DNA from: an uncultured Clostridia bacterium
GTDB taxonomy: Bacteria > Bacillota > Clostridia > Monoglobales > Monoglobaceae
Length of the DNA: 34,073 nt
Direction of reading: 5' to 3'
Assembly (NCBI GenBank): GCA_934463175.1
Contig: CAKSIW010000019.1
Location: forward strand, 1 to 34,073
Shown here: one piece after another, positions 1 through 7,569 of the stretch
Position numbering within the stretch: the stretch's first letter is position 1
Layout of the letters: each line of letters starts with the position of its first letter
The notes under the pieces: model-generated
What the model saw: only the letters and a program-made list of their open reading frames with translations
Databases searched by the model: none
What the model was told of the DNA's origin: nothing
Made by a program: the position numbers and the translations under genes

Positions 1-1672
1 GCACATATGTGACCGCATTTTCAAACACATCTTTCTCGAATTTTGCTTTTTTGCGAAGTTCATTCTTCTGTTTGAGCGTCTCGTGTCTTTCGGCTTTCAG
101 CTCACGCAGCACATTCTTTTCCTTTTTTCCGAGACGGTTCTTTGAGCCTTTGCGTCTGAGATATGCCGCCTGAGTTTTTTGTCCGGTGGGTTCAAAGTCA
201 ATCCGCCGTTTTTCGGAATCGACAGCACAAACCTTAATTTCAATGCTGTCGCCGATTGAATATTTTTTTCGGTTTTTCATTCCCGCAAGCGACAGTCCGT
301 CCTCAGCCATAATATAAACATCGTCCTCAATGAGACTTGCAGGAACAAAGCCCTCAATCGTGTTTTCAAGCTCAACAAAAAATCCCGTGGTTGTCACATG
401 GGTTATAACTCCGCGATATATCTCACCGATATAGTTCTCCATGAACTCGCATTTTTTAACCGATTTCCAAGTCAGCTCCGCATCTGCGGCGTTCATCTCA
501 GACATTGAAGCGGAAACCGCCGTTACAACCGCAAGCCCGCGCAGCTCCTCTTTTCTCCTTTCGCCGACCTCACCGTGCAGACTTTCCTTCAGAATCCTGT
601 GAACCGCAAGGTCGGGATAGCGTCTGATCGGAGATGTGAAGTGGCAATAGTCCGAAAAAGCAAGTCCAAAGTGTCCGAGGTTTTTTTCGCAGTATCTCGC
701 CCTTGACATCGTCCTCAGAACAAGATAGCTGACAATTTCGGAAAGCTCCGTGTCCTTCGTCTCTCTCAGAATATTTCTGAAATCCTTCGGTGACATATTG
801 CAGTTAAAGTTAAAATCCACACCCAAAAGCGGCAGAACCTCTCCAAGCCGTTCCACCTTCTGCATATCGGGCTTTTCGTGAACTCTGAAAACACACGGAA
901 GTCCAAGACCGTTCAAATGCTTGGCAACGGTCTTGTTGCAAATCAGCATGAATTCCTCTATTATATTGTTGGAAAGCGTTATGGGATAGCGCCGCACGGC
1001 AGTCGGCTTGCCCTTCTCGTCAAGAATGATCTGCGACTCATGGGTCACAAATTCAATTGAGCCGTTTGCCACGCGCCGCTTGTGCAGAATCTCCGCCAAG
1101 CGCTGCATATCCCGAAGCGGCTGAAGAATGTGTGAATATTTTTCACACAGCGCACCGTCTCCTTCAAGAATTTTTGTAACATCGGCATAGGTCATTCTTT
1201 CACACGATTTTATGAAGCTTTCGCATATCTCATATTTTTCAACTCTGCCGCGCGGTGTTATGTCCATGAAAACCGAAACCGTCAGGCGGATTTCATGCGG
1301 AACAAGACTGCACAGATTGTTTGAAAGTTCAAACGGCAGCATCGGAATCACAGTATCAATGAGATATATGCTCGTCCCGCGCATGAATGCCGCATGGTCA
1401 ATCGGCGAATTTTCCTTGACATACCGGCTCACGTCCGCAATGTGGACACCAAGCCGAAACCCTCCCGAGTCAAGACTCTCAACCGACACCGCATCATCAA
1501 AATCCTTTGCGTCGTCACCGTCAATGGTGAAAATCTGCATATCCGTCAAGTCACGTCTTCCGTCCAAGTCCGTCTCCGGGACCTTCCCGGGCATACGCTC
1601 TGCCGCTTTTGCCGCCGCGGGCGGAAACTGCGGCATAATGTGATATGCATTCAGCAAGTCAACAAACGTCAT
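1..1672 (-). CDS. rnr: RNase R-like 3'-5' exoribonuclease, N-terminally short; 3' end outside the window
   Basis: Degrades RNA from the 3' end. The protein enters the RNB catalytic domain almost at once: the metal-binding block TIDGDDAKDFDDAVSV lies at about residues 49-64, and an S1 domain (GVITHVTTTGFFVEL) starts near residue 415, followed by a Lys/Arg-rich tail that runs off the left edge. RNase R normally carries about 200 residues of helix-turn-helix and cold-shock domains before RNB; here there are only about 40. The start is well fixed: GGAGG lies 7 bases before the ATG at 1672, and reading upstream in frame meets a stop (TGA) within about 30 bases, with no cold-shock sequence in the gap to secG. 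The gene follows secG beyond a terminator-like hairpin. RNase R-like function is clear from the RNB-S1-basic layout; how the loss of the N-terminal domains changes substrate choice is unknown. Confidence 0.9.
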   Translation of the reverse strand, partial: MTFVDLLNAYHIMPQFPPAAAKAAERMPGKVPETDLDGRRDLTDMQIFTIDGDDAKDFDDAVSVESLDSGGFRLGVHIADVSRYVKENSPIDHAAFMRGTSIYLIDTVIPMLPFELSNNLCSLVPHEIRLTVSVFMDITPRGRVEKYEICESFIKSCERMTYADVTKILEGDGALCEKYSHILQPLRDMQRLAEILHKRRVANGSIEFVTHESQIILDEKGKPTAVRRYPITLSNNIIEEFMLICNKTVAKHLNGLGLPCVFRVHEKPDMQKVERLGEVLPLLGVDFNFNCNMSPKDFRNILRETKDTELSEIVSYLVLRTMSRARYCEKNLGHFGLAFSDYCHFTSPIRRYPDLAVHRILKESLHGEVGERRKEELRGLAVVTAVSASMSEMNAADAELTWKSVKKCEFMENYIGEIYRGVITHVTTTGFFVELENTIEGFVPASLIEDDVYIMAEDGLSLAGMKNRKKYSIGDSIEIKVCAVDSEKRRIDFEPTGQKTQAAYLRRKGSKNRLGKKEKNVLRELKAERHETLKQKNELRKKAKFEKDVFENAVTYV

Positions 1673-1735
1673 TCGTTCTCCTCCGAATCCTCTCATTCAT
1701 TTCATCAATCGGAAATGTTTTTTCTCTTAGTATAT

Positions 1736-1766
1736 ACAAAAACCGCCCCGATTATTTGGAGCGGTT
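1736..1766 (-). terminator. Hairpin and T-tract after secG
   Basis: On the minus strand a 9-bp stem (AACCGCTCC with GGGGCGGTT, one U-G pair) closes an 8-base loop and is followed by TTTTTG. It lies 28 bases past the secG stop and before the rnr ribosome site, so it should end or attenuate secG transcription before rnr. Confidence 0.65.
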
Positions 1767-1793
1767 TGTTCAGCCCATGAGCTGCGCACTTTG

Positions 1794-2264
1794 TTATTTT
1801 TCAGCCGTTTCGTCAGCCGCCTTGTCGGTCTCCACCGCGCCGCTTTGAGTGTCAGCGTTTGCAGCCTCGCTCTGAGCCTTTGCAACGTCCTCGGCAGACA
1901 TCAGAATATTGCCGTTCTCATCAACAAGGTTTCCCTTGTCATCAAGCTGAGCCTGAACACCGCCGTCAGCATTCTGCTGAGTCTGTGTCTGAGTCTCCGT
2001 CTGAGTCTGTGCATTGTCAGCCTTGTTGCGGTTGATTGAATATACCGCAAGCGTGATTGAGCTTGCAACAAAAAGAACCGCAATTACCGATGTGACCTTT
2101 TTGAGCATGGCATCAATCGTTCTGCCCTTGTTGCGGCCGAAAAATGTTTCCGCTCCTCCCGCAATGGCACCCGAAAGTCCCTGCTGCTTTCCATGCTGCA
2201 TTAAAACCACCGCAATGAGCGCAATGGAAATTACAACATGTATAATGATTAAAGCTGTTTGCAT
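1794..2264 (-). CDS. secG: Preprotein translocase subunit SecG with a long polar tail
   Basis: Small membrane partner of the SecYEG channel. The first about 75 residues match SecG: a first membrane helix (ALIIIHVVISIALIAVVLMQ), the loop with GLSGAIAGGAETFFGRNKG, and a second helix (SVIAVLFVASSITLAVYSI). SecG is usually about 75-85 residues; here a tail of about 75 residues follows, first a Gln/Thr-rich run (AQTQTETQTQTQQN) and then an acidic Asp/Glu/Ala stretch. The start ATG has GAGGAGG 9 bases upstream and the gene has its own strong promoter at 2298-2326. It precedes rnr, a common pairing in Bacillota. Identity is secure; the tail has no function I can name. Confidence 0.93.
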   Translation of the reverse strand: MQTALIIIHVVISIALIAVVLMQHGKQQGLSGAIAGGAETFFGRNKGRTIDAMLKKVTSVIAVLFVASSITLAVYSINRNKADNAQTQTETQTQTQQNADGGVQAQLDDKGNLVDENGNILMSAEDVAKAQSEAANADTQSGAVETDKAADETAEK

Positions 2265-2297
2265 TCTGTTTTCCTCCTCATGTACATCAATGTATCT

Positions 2298-2326
2298 ATA
2301 CTACCACAAAAATAATTTTTTTTCAA
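2298..2326 (-). promoter_or_regulatory. Sigma-A promoter of secG
   Basis: On the minus strand, TTGAAA (2321-2326), a spacer of exactly 17 bases, and TAGTAT (2298-2303). Transcription would start near 2291, about 27 bases before the secG start codon. Confidence 0.8.
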
Positions 2327-2442
2327 GGGTTTTTTTGATTTTTTCATATATTTGGGAATTTTATGTCTCAGGTTCACAAATTATTCATATTTCTTTTACC
2401 GAAACTTCATAGTTTGTTCATGCAAAATATTTATTTTATTGC

Positions 2443-2448
2443 TATAAT
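2443..2448 (+). promoter_or_regulatory. Extended -10 element of the small RNA
   Basis: TGCTATAAT is a perfect extended -10. A TTGTTC lies at 2414-2419 but its spacing (23 bases) is too long for a standard -35. Confidence 0.5.
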
Positions 2449-2454
2449 CAAACC

Positions 2455-2529
2455 ATAGCAAATGAACAGTTTGCTAAAAACATAACTCCCTCCCCTATGA
2501 CACCGTACCCCAAACGGTGTCATTTTTTT
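2455..2529 (+). ncRNA. Candidate small RNA, about 75 nt, with C-rich linker and its own terminator
   Basis: An extended -10 promoter (TGCTATAAT, TATAAT at 2443-2448) with no clear -35 box points rightward into a short segment. The predicted RNA has a perfect 7-bp hairpin (TAGCAAA 2456-2462 with TTTGCTA 2470-2476), a single-stranded linker containing CTCCCTCCCC (2486-2495), and a perfect 10-bp terminator hairpin with seven Ts (2497-2529). It is on the strand opposite secG and ftsZ and no ORF is present. A C-rich unpaired stretch between two hairpins is typical of Gram-positive small RNAs that pair with GGAGG ribosome sites; that role is inference. I do not recognise a known family. Confidence 0.6.
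2497..2529 (+). terminator. Intrinsic terminator of the small RNA
   Basis: ATGACACCGT (2497-2506) pairs perfectly with ACGGTGTCAT (2514-2523) across a 7-base loop, followed by a T-run to 2529. The T-run is on the plus strand, which gives the direction. Confidence 0.85.
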
Positions 2530-2532
2530 GAG

Positions 2533-2557
2533 AAAAGCGCACCGAGCGTGCGCTTTT
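2533..2557. terminator. Second hairpin, possibly bidirectional
   Basis: AAAAGCGCAC (2533-2542) pairs perfectly with GTGCGCTTTT (2548-2557) across a 5-base loop. T-tracts follow on both strands, so it can back up the small-RNA terminator rightward and the ftsZ terminator leftward. Confidence 0.65.
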
Positions 2558-2568
2558 TCCAAACCTGC

Positions 2569-2596
2569 AAAAGGGGCTGCTTTTCCAGCCCCTTTT
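2569..2596 (-). terminator. Terminator of ftsZ
   Basis: An 11-bp perfect stem (AAAAGGGGCTG with CAGCCCCTTTT) begins 5 bases after the ftsZ stop codon and reads into TTTT on the minus strand. Confidence 0.8.
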
Positions 2597-2601
2597 AATT
2601 T

Positions 2602-3768
2602 TTAATCCTGATTCTTGCGCAGGAAAACGGGAACGTCAATTCCGTCGTCCTCATTGATTGAATAGAAAGGATTTGCACGTCCCGAAGGTGCTGCATTTTC
2701 CGTTGCGGGCTTCTCCTCGCTCTTTTTCTCGCTCATTTCCTCTCTCATCGTTGCAAAGATTCCCTTGCCTTCACCGCGTCCGAACGGCGACGCCTTCTCC
2801 TCCGGCTTTGCATTTCCGCCTTCAAAGCCTGTCGCAATGACAGTCACCTGAATTTCATCGCCCAGTGATTCGTCAATTATTGCACCGATAATTATGTTTG
2901 CGTCCTTGTCAGCCGCCTCGGTGATCAGCTCAGATGCCGTCTGAATCTCAAGAATACCCAAATCACTTCCGCCCGTGACGTTGAGAATGACACCCTTTGC
3001 ACCGGTGATTGTTGTTTCGAGAAGCGGACTGTTGATTGCCTTTGCCGCCGCGTCATGCGCACGGTTCTCACCCGTTGCCTTGCCGATTCCCATATGAGCA
3101 TAGCCCGTGTTTTTCATGATTGTTTTTATGTCGGCAAAGTCAAGGCTGATGAGACCCGGACGTGAAATAAGATCCGAGATTCCCTGAACACCCTGTCTCA
3201 GAACATCATCTGCCATTCTGAACGATTCCGTTATCGGAGTTTTGTTTTCCGCAATTGTCAAAAGCTTGTCATTCGGTATGACAACCAGAGTGTCAACCGC
3301 ATTTTTCAGATTTTCAAGACCTGCTGCACAATTCTTTGAACGTGTTGCACCCTCAAACCAAAACGGCTTGGTGACAATGCCGACCGTGAGGATTCCAAGC
3401 TCCTTTGCAATTTCCGCAACAATCGGAGCCGCACCCGTTCCCGTGCCGCCGCCCATTCCTGCCGTCACAAAAACCATGTCGGCGTCCTGAATTGCAAGCG
3501 CAATTTCATCGCGGCTCTCCTCCGCCGCCTTTGCGCCGATTTCGGGAACGGCGCCTGCGCCGAGACCCTTTGTGAGCTTCGCTCCGATCTGAATCTTCTG
3601 TGCCGCATCGGAAAGCGACAAATCCTGCTTATCTGTGTTAACCGCTATAAATTCAACGCACTGAACCTCTGCGTCAATCATTCTGTTTACCGCATTGTTT
3701 CCGCCGCCGCCGACACCGATAACCTTAATCTTCGCCGGGCTTGCAGCTTCTGTATCAAACTCGAACAA
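2602..3768 (-). CDS. ftsZ: Cell division GTPase FtsZ
   Basis: Tubulin-like GTPase that forms the division ring. After a short leader (FEFDTEAASP) comes the nucleotide-binding core KIKVIGVGGGGNNAVNRM, then the tubulin signature GGGTGTGAAP at about residues 106-115, then a variable linker and a C-terminal peptide DDGIDVPVFLRK of the type that binds FtsA, SepF or EzrA. Length about 388 residues, normal. I chose the TTG at 3768 because AGGAGG (3776-3781) sits exactly 7 bases upstream; the in-frame GTG at 3789 lies upstream of that ribosome site and is unlikely. It has its own promoter behind sbp. ftsA, often found just before ftsZ, is absent, and no spoIIGA-sigE follows. Confidence 0.98.
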   Translation of the reverse strand: MFEFDTEAASPAKIKVIGVGGGGNNAVNRMIDAEVQCVEFIAVNTDKQDLSLSDAAQKIQIGAKLTKGLGAGAVPEIGAKAAEESRDEIALAIQDADMVFVTAGMGGGTGTGAAPIVAEIAKELGILTVGIVTKPFWFEGATRSKNCAAGLENLKNAVDTLVVIPNDKLLTIAENKTPITESFRMADDVLRQGVQGISDLISRPGLISLDFADIKTIMKNTGYAHMGIGKATGENRAHDAAAKAINSPLLETTITGAKGVILNVTGGSDLGILEIQTASELITEAADKDANIIIGAIIDESLGDEIQVTVIATGFEGGNAKPEEKASPFGRGEGKGIFATMREEMSEKKSEEKPATENAAPSGRANPFYSINEDDGIDVPVFLRKNQD

Positions 3769-3856
3769 ACCAATTCCTCCTATCCACACAATTCTTCGCG
3801 TGTATTAATCTTTTTCTTTTCGGCTTTTGTATACAAAAAAATATACATATATTTAT

Positions 3857-3884
3857 ATTATACCATTAAAATAAAATTTGTAAA
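3857..3884 (-). promoter_or_regulatory. Extended -10 promoter of ftsZ
   Basis: On the minus strand, TTTACA (3879-3884), a 16-base spacer, and TGGTATAAT with TATAAT at 3857-3862. The transcript would start about 80 bases upstream of the ftsZ TTG codon in AT-rich DNA, leaving a short untranslated leader. Confidence 0.75.
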
Positions 3885-3941
3885 TACATAAATTAAAATT
3901 TATTCACGAAATATCATCTTTTTTTAATTTTCGTATGCCAA

Positions 3942-4463
3942 TCATACCTGTTTTTCTTCATTCTCCGCAGCAAGCTCCGATTTTTCGTCAGAGTCCGCGT
4001 TTTCCTCATCATCATTCACTTCAGGCTCTGTGCTGTCATCTTCTTCAAAATCCTCATCATTCTCTGCATGACTGACTGATTTTTCGCTGATTGCAAGCCT
4101 CACTCGCCTTTCCTTTTCTCTCGCACGCTTTGCAAAATAAATGTCAAACGTCATTCTGCGTATTGCCGCAAGATTGTTGAAAATTCTCACGCCGAAAACC
4201 ACAATAACCGCAAAATAGAGACTGATTCCGAGGAGATTTCCCACATATGTCAGCAAAACCGCAAGCACCGCGTTTGAAAAAAGCCCCATCATGAACACGT
4301 TCATGTTAAACCTCTTGTTAAGATTTGCCGCAAGTCCGCCGAAAACAGAATCGAGTGCGGCAATTATTGCAACCGCCACATACGGAAGGGTGGTCGCGGA
4401 CAGGTTATACGGAATCAGGAGTCCGAGCAGAATTCCCGTCAGAACCGCAATAACAAAAAACAT
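3942..4463 (-). CDS. sbp: Small basic protein Sbp (DUF1290 family) with acidic tail
   Basis: Membrane protein of unknown biochemical role that sits in the division cluster of many Bacillota. The first about 110 residues are hydrophobic with three predicted membrane segments (for example FFVIAVLTGILLGLLIP at the start) and the family block ALDSVFGGLAANLN. After a basic patch (KRAREKERRVRL), about 50 residues of nearly pure acid follow (DEDFEEDDSTEPEVNDDEEN), ending ENEEKQV. The family is usually about 115-120 residues, so the tail is an extension. The start codon overlaps the DUF881 stop as TAATG, with GGAGGTGA upstream, so the two are translationally coupled. The identity is good; function is unknown in the family. 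Confidence 0.88.
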   Translation of the reverse strand: MFFVIAVLTGILLGLLIPYNLSATTLPYVAVAIIAALDSVFGGLAANLNKRFNMNVFMMGLFSNAVLAVLLTYVGNLLGISLYFAVIVVFGVRIFNNLAAIRRMTFDIYFAKRAREKERRVRLAISEKSVSHAENDEDFEEDDSTEPEVNDDEENADSDEKSELAAENEEKQV

Positions 4464-5281
4464 TATTCCGTCACCTCCGTTTCAACCGCCTGCGCATATT
4501 TCAGCGTTGTTGCGCCCGTATATTTTTTTATCACCATTTTGTTGCTCTTTTTGATTGAAACATCAATTCCGTAGAACGATGACTGGTCAACCGCGCCTCC
4601 CGGCATTCTGAGCGCATTTTCCAGCGTGTCGGGATCACCGATGACCTTGATTTCAAACGGTGCCGCTTTTTTTGTGTTGTTTATGCTTATCGTCGGTCCG
4701 GCACAGCGGATTTCACTTGTTGCCAGAATCCTCTCATCATTAATCGCAAGCGCTTCGGCACCTGCCGCACGCAGCTCGTTCAGAAACATCAGGACATATG
4801 AATCATGAACAATTCCATAGCCGCTGTCCGACACAATCCCGCCGACTCCCTGATTCGCATTGCTGCCGTCCTTCAGGGTCACCGTGATTCCGCTTCCCGT
4901 GACGTCCGTGAGTCCCGCAATTGTCTCGGCACGTCCAAGCTCCTCCTTGAGGATTTTTGCAACACCGCCGCTCTGGGTCACCTCTTCGCGGTATTTCGTC
5001 AAATCGTTCTGAAGCTCAATTATCTGCTGCATCAGATTTTCGTTTTTCTCCATCTCGTTTTTATAGTCCTGCTGAAGCGTTTCAACACGGTTTGAAAGCT
5101 GATTCTCAACCGCATTCGTCTTTTTCACGCCCTTTATCTGCCATGTCACGGCAAACACCAGAATCAATATCACAAACGACATTGACAGCTGAAACTTCTG
5201 CTTTTTGTCGGGTCTCATAACAATCCGCGCTCCTTTTCCCATCATATTTTTTCCGGCATTTTCAACCCTGCTTTTCTTCAT
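4463..5281 (-). CDS. DUF881 family division-cluster membrane protein
   Basis: One membrane segment (LSMSFVILILVFAVTWQI) follows a short basic cytoplasmic part, then a coiled-coil region (NRVETLQQDYKNEMEKNENLMQQIIELQNDL, shown here only in part) and a C-terminal domain with GSGITVTLKDG and the family core VLMFLNELRAAGAEALAINDERI. DUF881 proteins sit next to divIB and sbp in Bacillota, and their role in division or envelope growth is not established. The start is uncertain: ATG at 5281 overlaps the ftsQ stop by 20 bases and would allow coupling, while ATG at 5218 has AAAGGAG 11 bases upstream and would place the membrane segment nearer the N-terminus. The gene ends on the sbp start. Confidence 0.85.
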   Translation of the reverse strand: MKKSRVENAGKNMMGKGARIVMRPDKKQKFQLSMSFVILILVFAVTWQIKGVKKTNAVENQLSNRVETLQQDYKNEMEKNENLMQQIIELQNDLTKYREEVTQSGGVAKILKEELGRAETIAGLTDVTGSGITVTLKDGSNANQGVGGIVSDSGYGIVHDSYVLMFLNELRAAGAEALAINDERILATSEIRCAGPTISINNTKKAAPFEIKVIGDPDTLENALRMPGGAVDQSSFYGIDVSIKKSNKMVIKKYTGATTLKYAQAVETEVTE

Positions 5282-6164
5282 TTTCCGTTTTCTCTCCCGT
5301 CTGTGTCTGCGGCTCCTCACCGCCGCCGTTTTCCTGTGCCGCCTCTGTCTCCGCAGCCGCCGTATCCGACTCCCTCGGTCCGACATAGAGCTTTTCTCCG
5401 CGGAAATCAATATCCGCTCTTTCATATGCCGATATATTCTCGTCAATCACCTTTTTCACAAAGGTCAGCTTATATTCCATATTATCATAGCTTCCGATGT
5501 ATATGTTCAGCCTTCCCTCATAGTCCAGCTTGATATCCGACAAATCCTCCGCGTTTGTTTTTCTTATGTGAGGCAGCATTCCAAGCCTGTCCATGATGTC
5601 CAGACACTCAAAAATCTTCTCTGCCTTCATGTCGTCCTCCGCCGTTATCTTCTGTCCCGGCGTCTCAGATGTCACCTTCAGCCCCGTCAGCTCCGCAAGA
5701 CCTGTCACCGCGTCGGTCTCCTTCTCAGGCACCGCCGCAATTATTTTTCCTTTTGTATCGACAACCGCGAACGCGCCGCTCACCTTCACATAGCCTGCGC
5801 CCTTCGCCTCTCTCACCCAGATTTTGAGCTTGTTCGGGAAAAGCCGCCGAACGTTTGACTCAGAAATTTCGGGCATTTCGGAAAGCCTTCTTTTCATTGC
5901 GCTTATGTTTGTGACAAATATATTCACACCGCATTTTGCGTCCGCCGCCTTAATTATTTCTTCCTCCGTCAGCTTCTCCTGTCCGACGCACACAATGCTT
6001 TTCACGTTGAAAAACGGTGCTTTCAGAACCGTGAATATGATCCCTGTGCAAAGGAACATAAACAAAAACACAATCAGCCGTCTTTTAATCCGCATTTTCC
6101 GTCTTTCGCGCTGCAGCCGCATTCTCTCTGCCGCTCTTGCGTCATCGATCCGTTTTTCCGCCAA
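5262..6164 (-). CDS. divIB: Cell division protein FtsQ/DivIB
   Basis: Bitopic divisome protein that bridges FtsL/FtsB-type partners and the septal synthase. A basic N-terminal tail (RLQRERRKMRIKRR) leads into one membrane helix (LIVFLFMFLCTGIIFTVL), then a POTRA domain (FFNVKSIVCVGQEKLTEEEI) and the FtsQ beta domain with RRLFPNKLKIWVREAK. A low-complexity tail rich in Glu, Gln and Thr ends ENEEKQG. I chose the TTG at 6164: the ribosome site GGGAGGAG abuts the ATG at 6170, which is too close to use, but stands 8 bases from the TTG. The in-frame GTG at 6242 overlaps the murA stop and has no site. Transcribed after murA. Confidence 0.88.
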   Translation of the reverse strand: MAEKRIDDARAAERMRLQRERRKMRIKRRLIVFLFMFLCTGIIFTVLKAPFFNVKSIVCVGQEKLTEEEIIKAADAKCGVNIFVTNISAMKRRLSEMPEISESNVRRLFPNKLKIWVREAKGAGYVKVSGAFAVVDTKGKIIAAVPEKETDAVTGLAELTGLKVTSETPGQKITAEDDMKAEKIFECLDIMDRLGMLPHIRKTNAEDLSDIKLDYEGRLNIYIGSYDNMEYKLTFVKKVIDENISAYERADIDFRGEKLYVGPRESDTAAAETEAAQENGGGEEPQTQTGEKTENEEKQG

Positions 6165-6242
6165 TGACATCTCCTCCCTCGCTGTGCAGGCTTGTCCTCC
6201 ACGGACAGCAGGCAGCGTTCTCTGCCGTCTGCCAAGCCGCAC

Positions 6243-7496
6243 TCATTTTCGTTTAATCTGCGCCCCGAGCGACGCAAATGTTGTCTCAATGCTCTCATAG
6301 CCTCGGTCGATGTGCTCAACACCCGAAATTTCCGTGTCTCCGATTGCCGAAAGTCCTGCCGCAACCAGTGCCGCACCGCCGCGCAAATCACATGCCGCAA
6401 TGCTTGCTCCCTGTATGTAGTTGCAGCCCGAAACCACCGCAAGTCTGCCGTCAACAATAATGTCCGCTCCCATCTTAATCAGCTCGGAAACATGCCGATA
6501 GCGGTTTTCAAAAATATTTTCGACAAAGGCGGTTGTTCCGTCAGCCGTACAGCACGCGGACATAAACAATGCCTGAGCGTCTGTCGGAAACCCCGGATAA
6601 GGCGAAGTTATTATTTTGCCGAGTCCGCAGAGCCTTCCGCCGCAGCCTATCCTCACGCCATTCTCCGTGCATTCCGCCTCACAGCCTGCGTCCCGGAGCA
6701 TTGACAGCATGAGCCGCATATGCTCTGCCTGAGCTCCCTTCATATGCACATCTCCGCCGCATGCCGCCACCGCACAGGCAACAGTTGCGGAAAAAATTCT
6801 GTCCGATATTATATTATACTCCACTTTGTGTAATTTTTCAACACCTATAATGCGAATTATTTCAGAACCTGCACCGGAAATTTTTGCCCCCATTGCATTC
6901 AGAAAATTCTGCAAATCGACAATCTCGGGCTCACGCGCCGCATTTGTGATGACCGTCTCACCGTCGGATATTGCGGAAAGCAGCATAATATTTTCTGTCG
7001 CCCCCACGCTCGGGAACTTCAAATCAATCGTTGCAGGACGGATTTTTTCGGCATTGCAATAAATATTGCCGCAAATTTCCTCAATCTCAACGCCAAGTTC
7101 CCGAAACGCTTTTATATGTAGATCAACGGGACGCAGCCCGATTGCACAGCCCCCGGGATATGACACGGACGCACGCCCGAGTCTCGATATAATCGCACCA
7201 AGAAACAGCACCGATGACCGCATACAGCTCATAAGCGAATCGGGAATTTCGCACTTTTTCACATTTTCCGTGTTTATGACCGCCGTTCGGTCTCTGTATT
7301 CGCATTTTCCTCCGAGACACTCAATGATTTTCAGCGCACCGCGCACATCTGCAAGGTCGGGGCAATTGTGGATTATGCTTTCCGAACCGCTGAGCAGGGT
7401 TGCCGCAAGAATCGGCAGTGCCGCATTCTTTGATCCCTGAACCTCAACCTCGCCGCACAGCTTTTTTCCTCCGCAAATTAATATTGTGCTCAACAT
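6243..7496 (-). CDS. murA: UDP-N-acetylglucosamine 1-carboxyvinyltransferase MurA
   Basis: First committed step of peptidoglycan precursor synthesis, adding enolpyruvate from PEP to UDP-GlcNAc. The family opening GGKKLCGEVEVQGSKNAALP carries the catalytic-site Lys-Asn pair, and SYPGGCAIGLRPVDLH holds the active-site Cys at about residue 117, the residue that fosfomycin alkylates. Length 417, normal. ATG at 7496 has GGGGAGG 4 bases upstream; the next codon, TTG at 7493, has better spacing (7) and could be the true start, a difference of one residue. It lies between murG and divIB. MurA and not the shikimate enzyme AroA, which is present separately at 27183-28448. Confidence 0.96.
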   Translation of the reverse strand: MLSTILICGGKKLCGEVEVQGSKNAALPILAATLLSGSESIIHNCPDLADVRGALKIIECLGGKCEYRDRTAVINTENVKKCEIPDSLMSCMRSSVLFLGAIISRLGRASVSYPGGCAIGLRPVDLHIKAFRELGVEIEEICGNIYCNAEKIRPATIDLKFPSVGATENIMLLSAISDGETVITNAAREPEIVDLQNFLNAMGAKISGAGSEIIRIIGVEKLHKVEYNIISDRIFSATVACAVAACGGDVHMKGAQAEHMRLMLSMLRDAGCEAECTENGVRIGCGGRLCGLGKIITSPYPGFPTDAQALFMSACCTADGTTAFVENIFENRYRHVSELIKMGADIIVDGRLAVVSGCNYIQGASIAACDLRGGAALVAAGLSAIGDTEISGVEHIDRGYESIETTFASLGAQIKRK

Positions 7497-7569
7497 GACA
7501 CCTCCCCATTTTTTCTTCGCAATACATAGTATGTATTGCAGGGCGGAAGTGTTCATGCCGCAATGTGCT

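Noticed and set aside
1673..1793. A missed frameshifted N-terminal part of RNase R
   Set aside because: The gap to secG is only about 120 bases and is filled by a ribosome site and the secG terminator; there is no room for the missing 200 residues.
3769..3789. GTG at 3789 as the ftsZ start
   Set aside because: It lies upstream of the AGGAGG site, which is placed ideally for the TTG at 3768.
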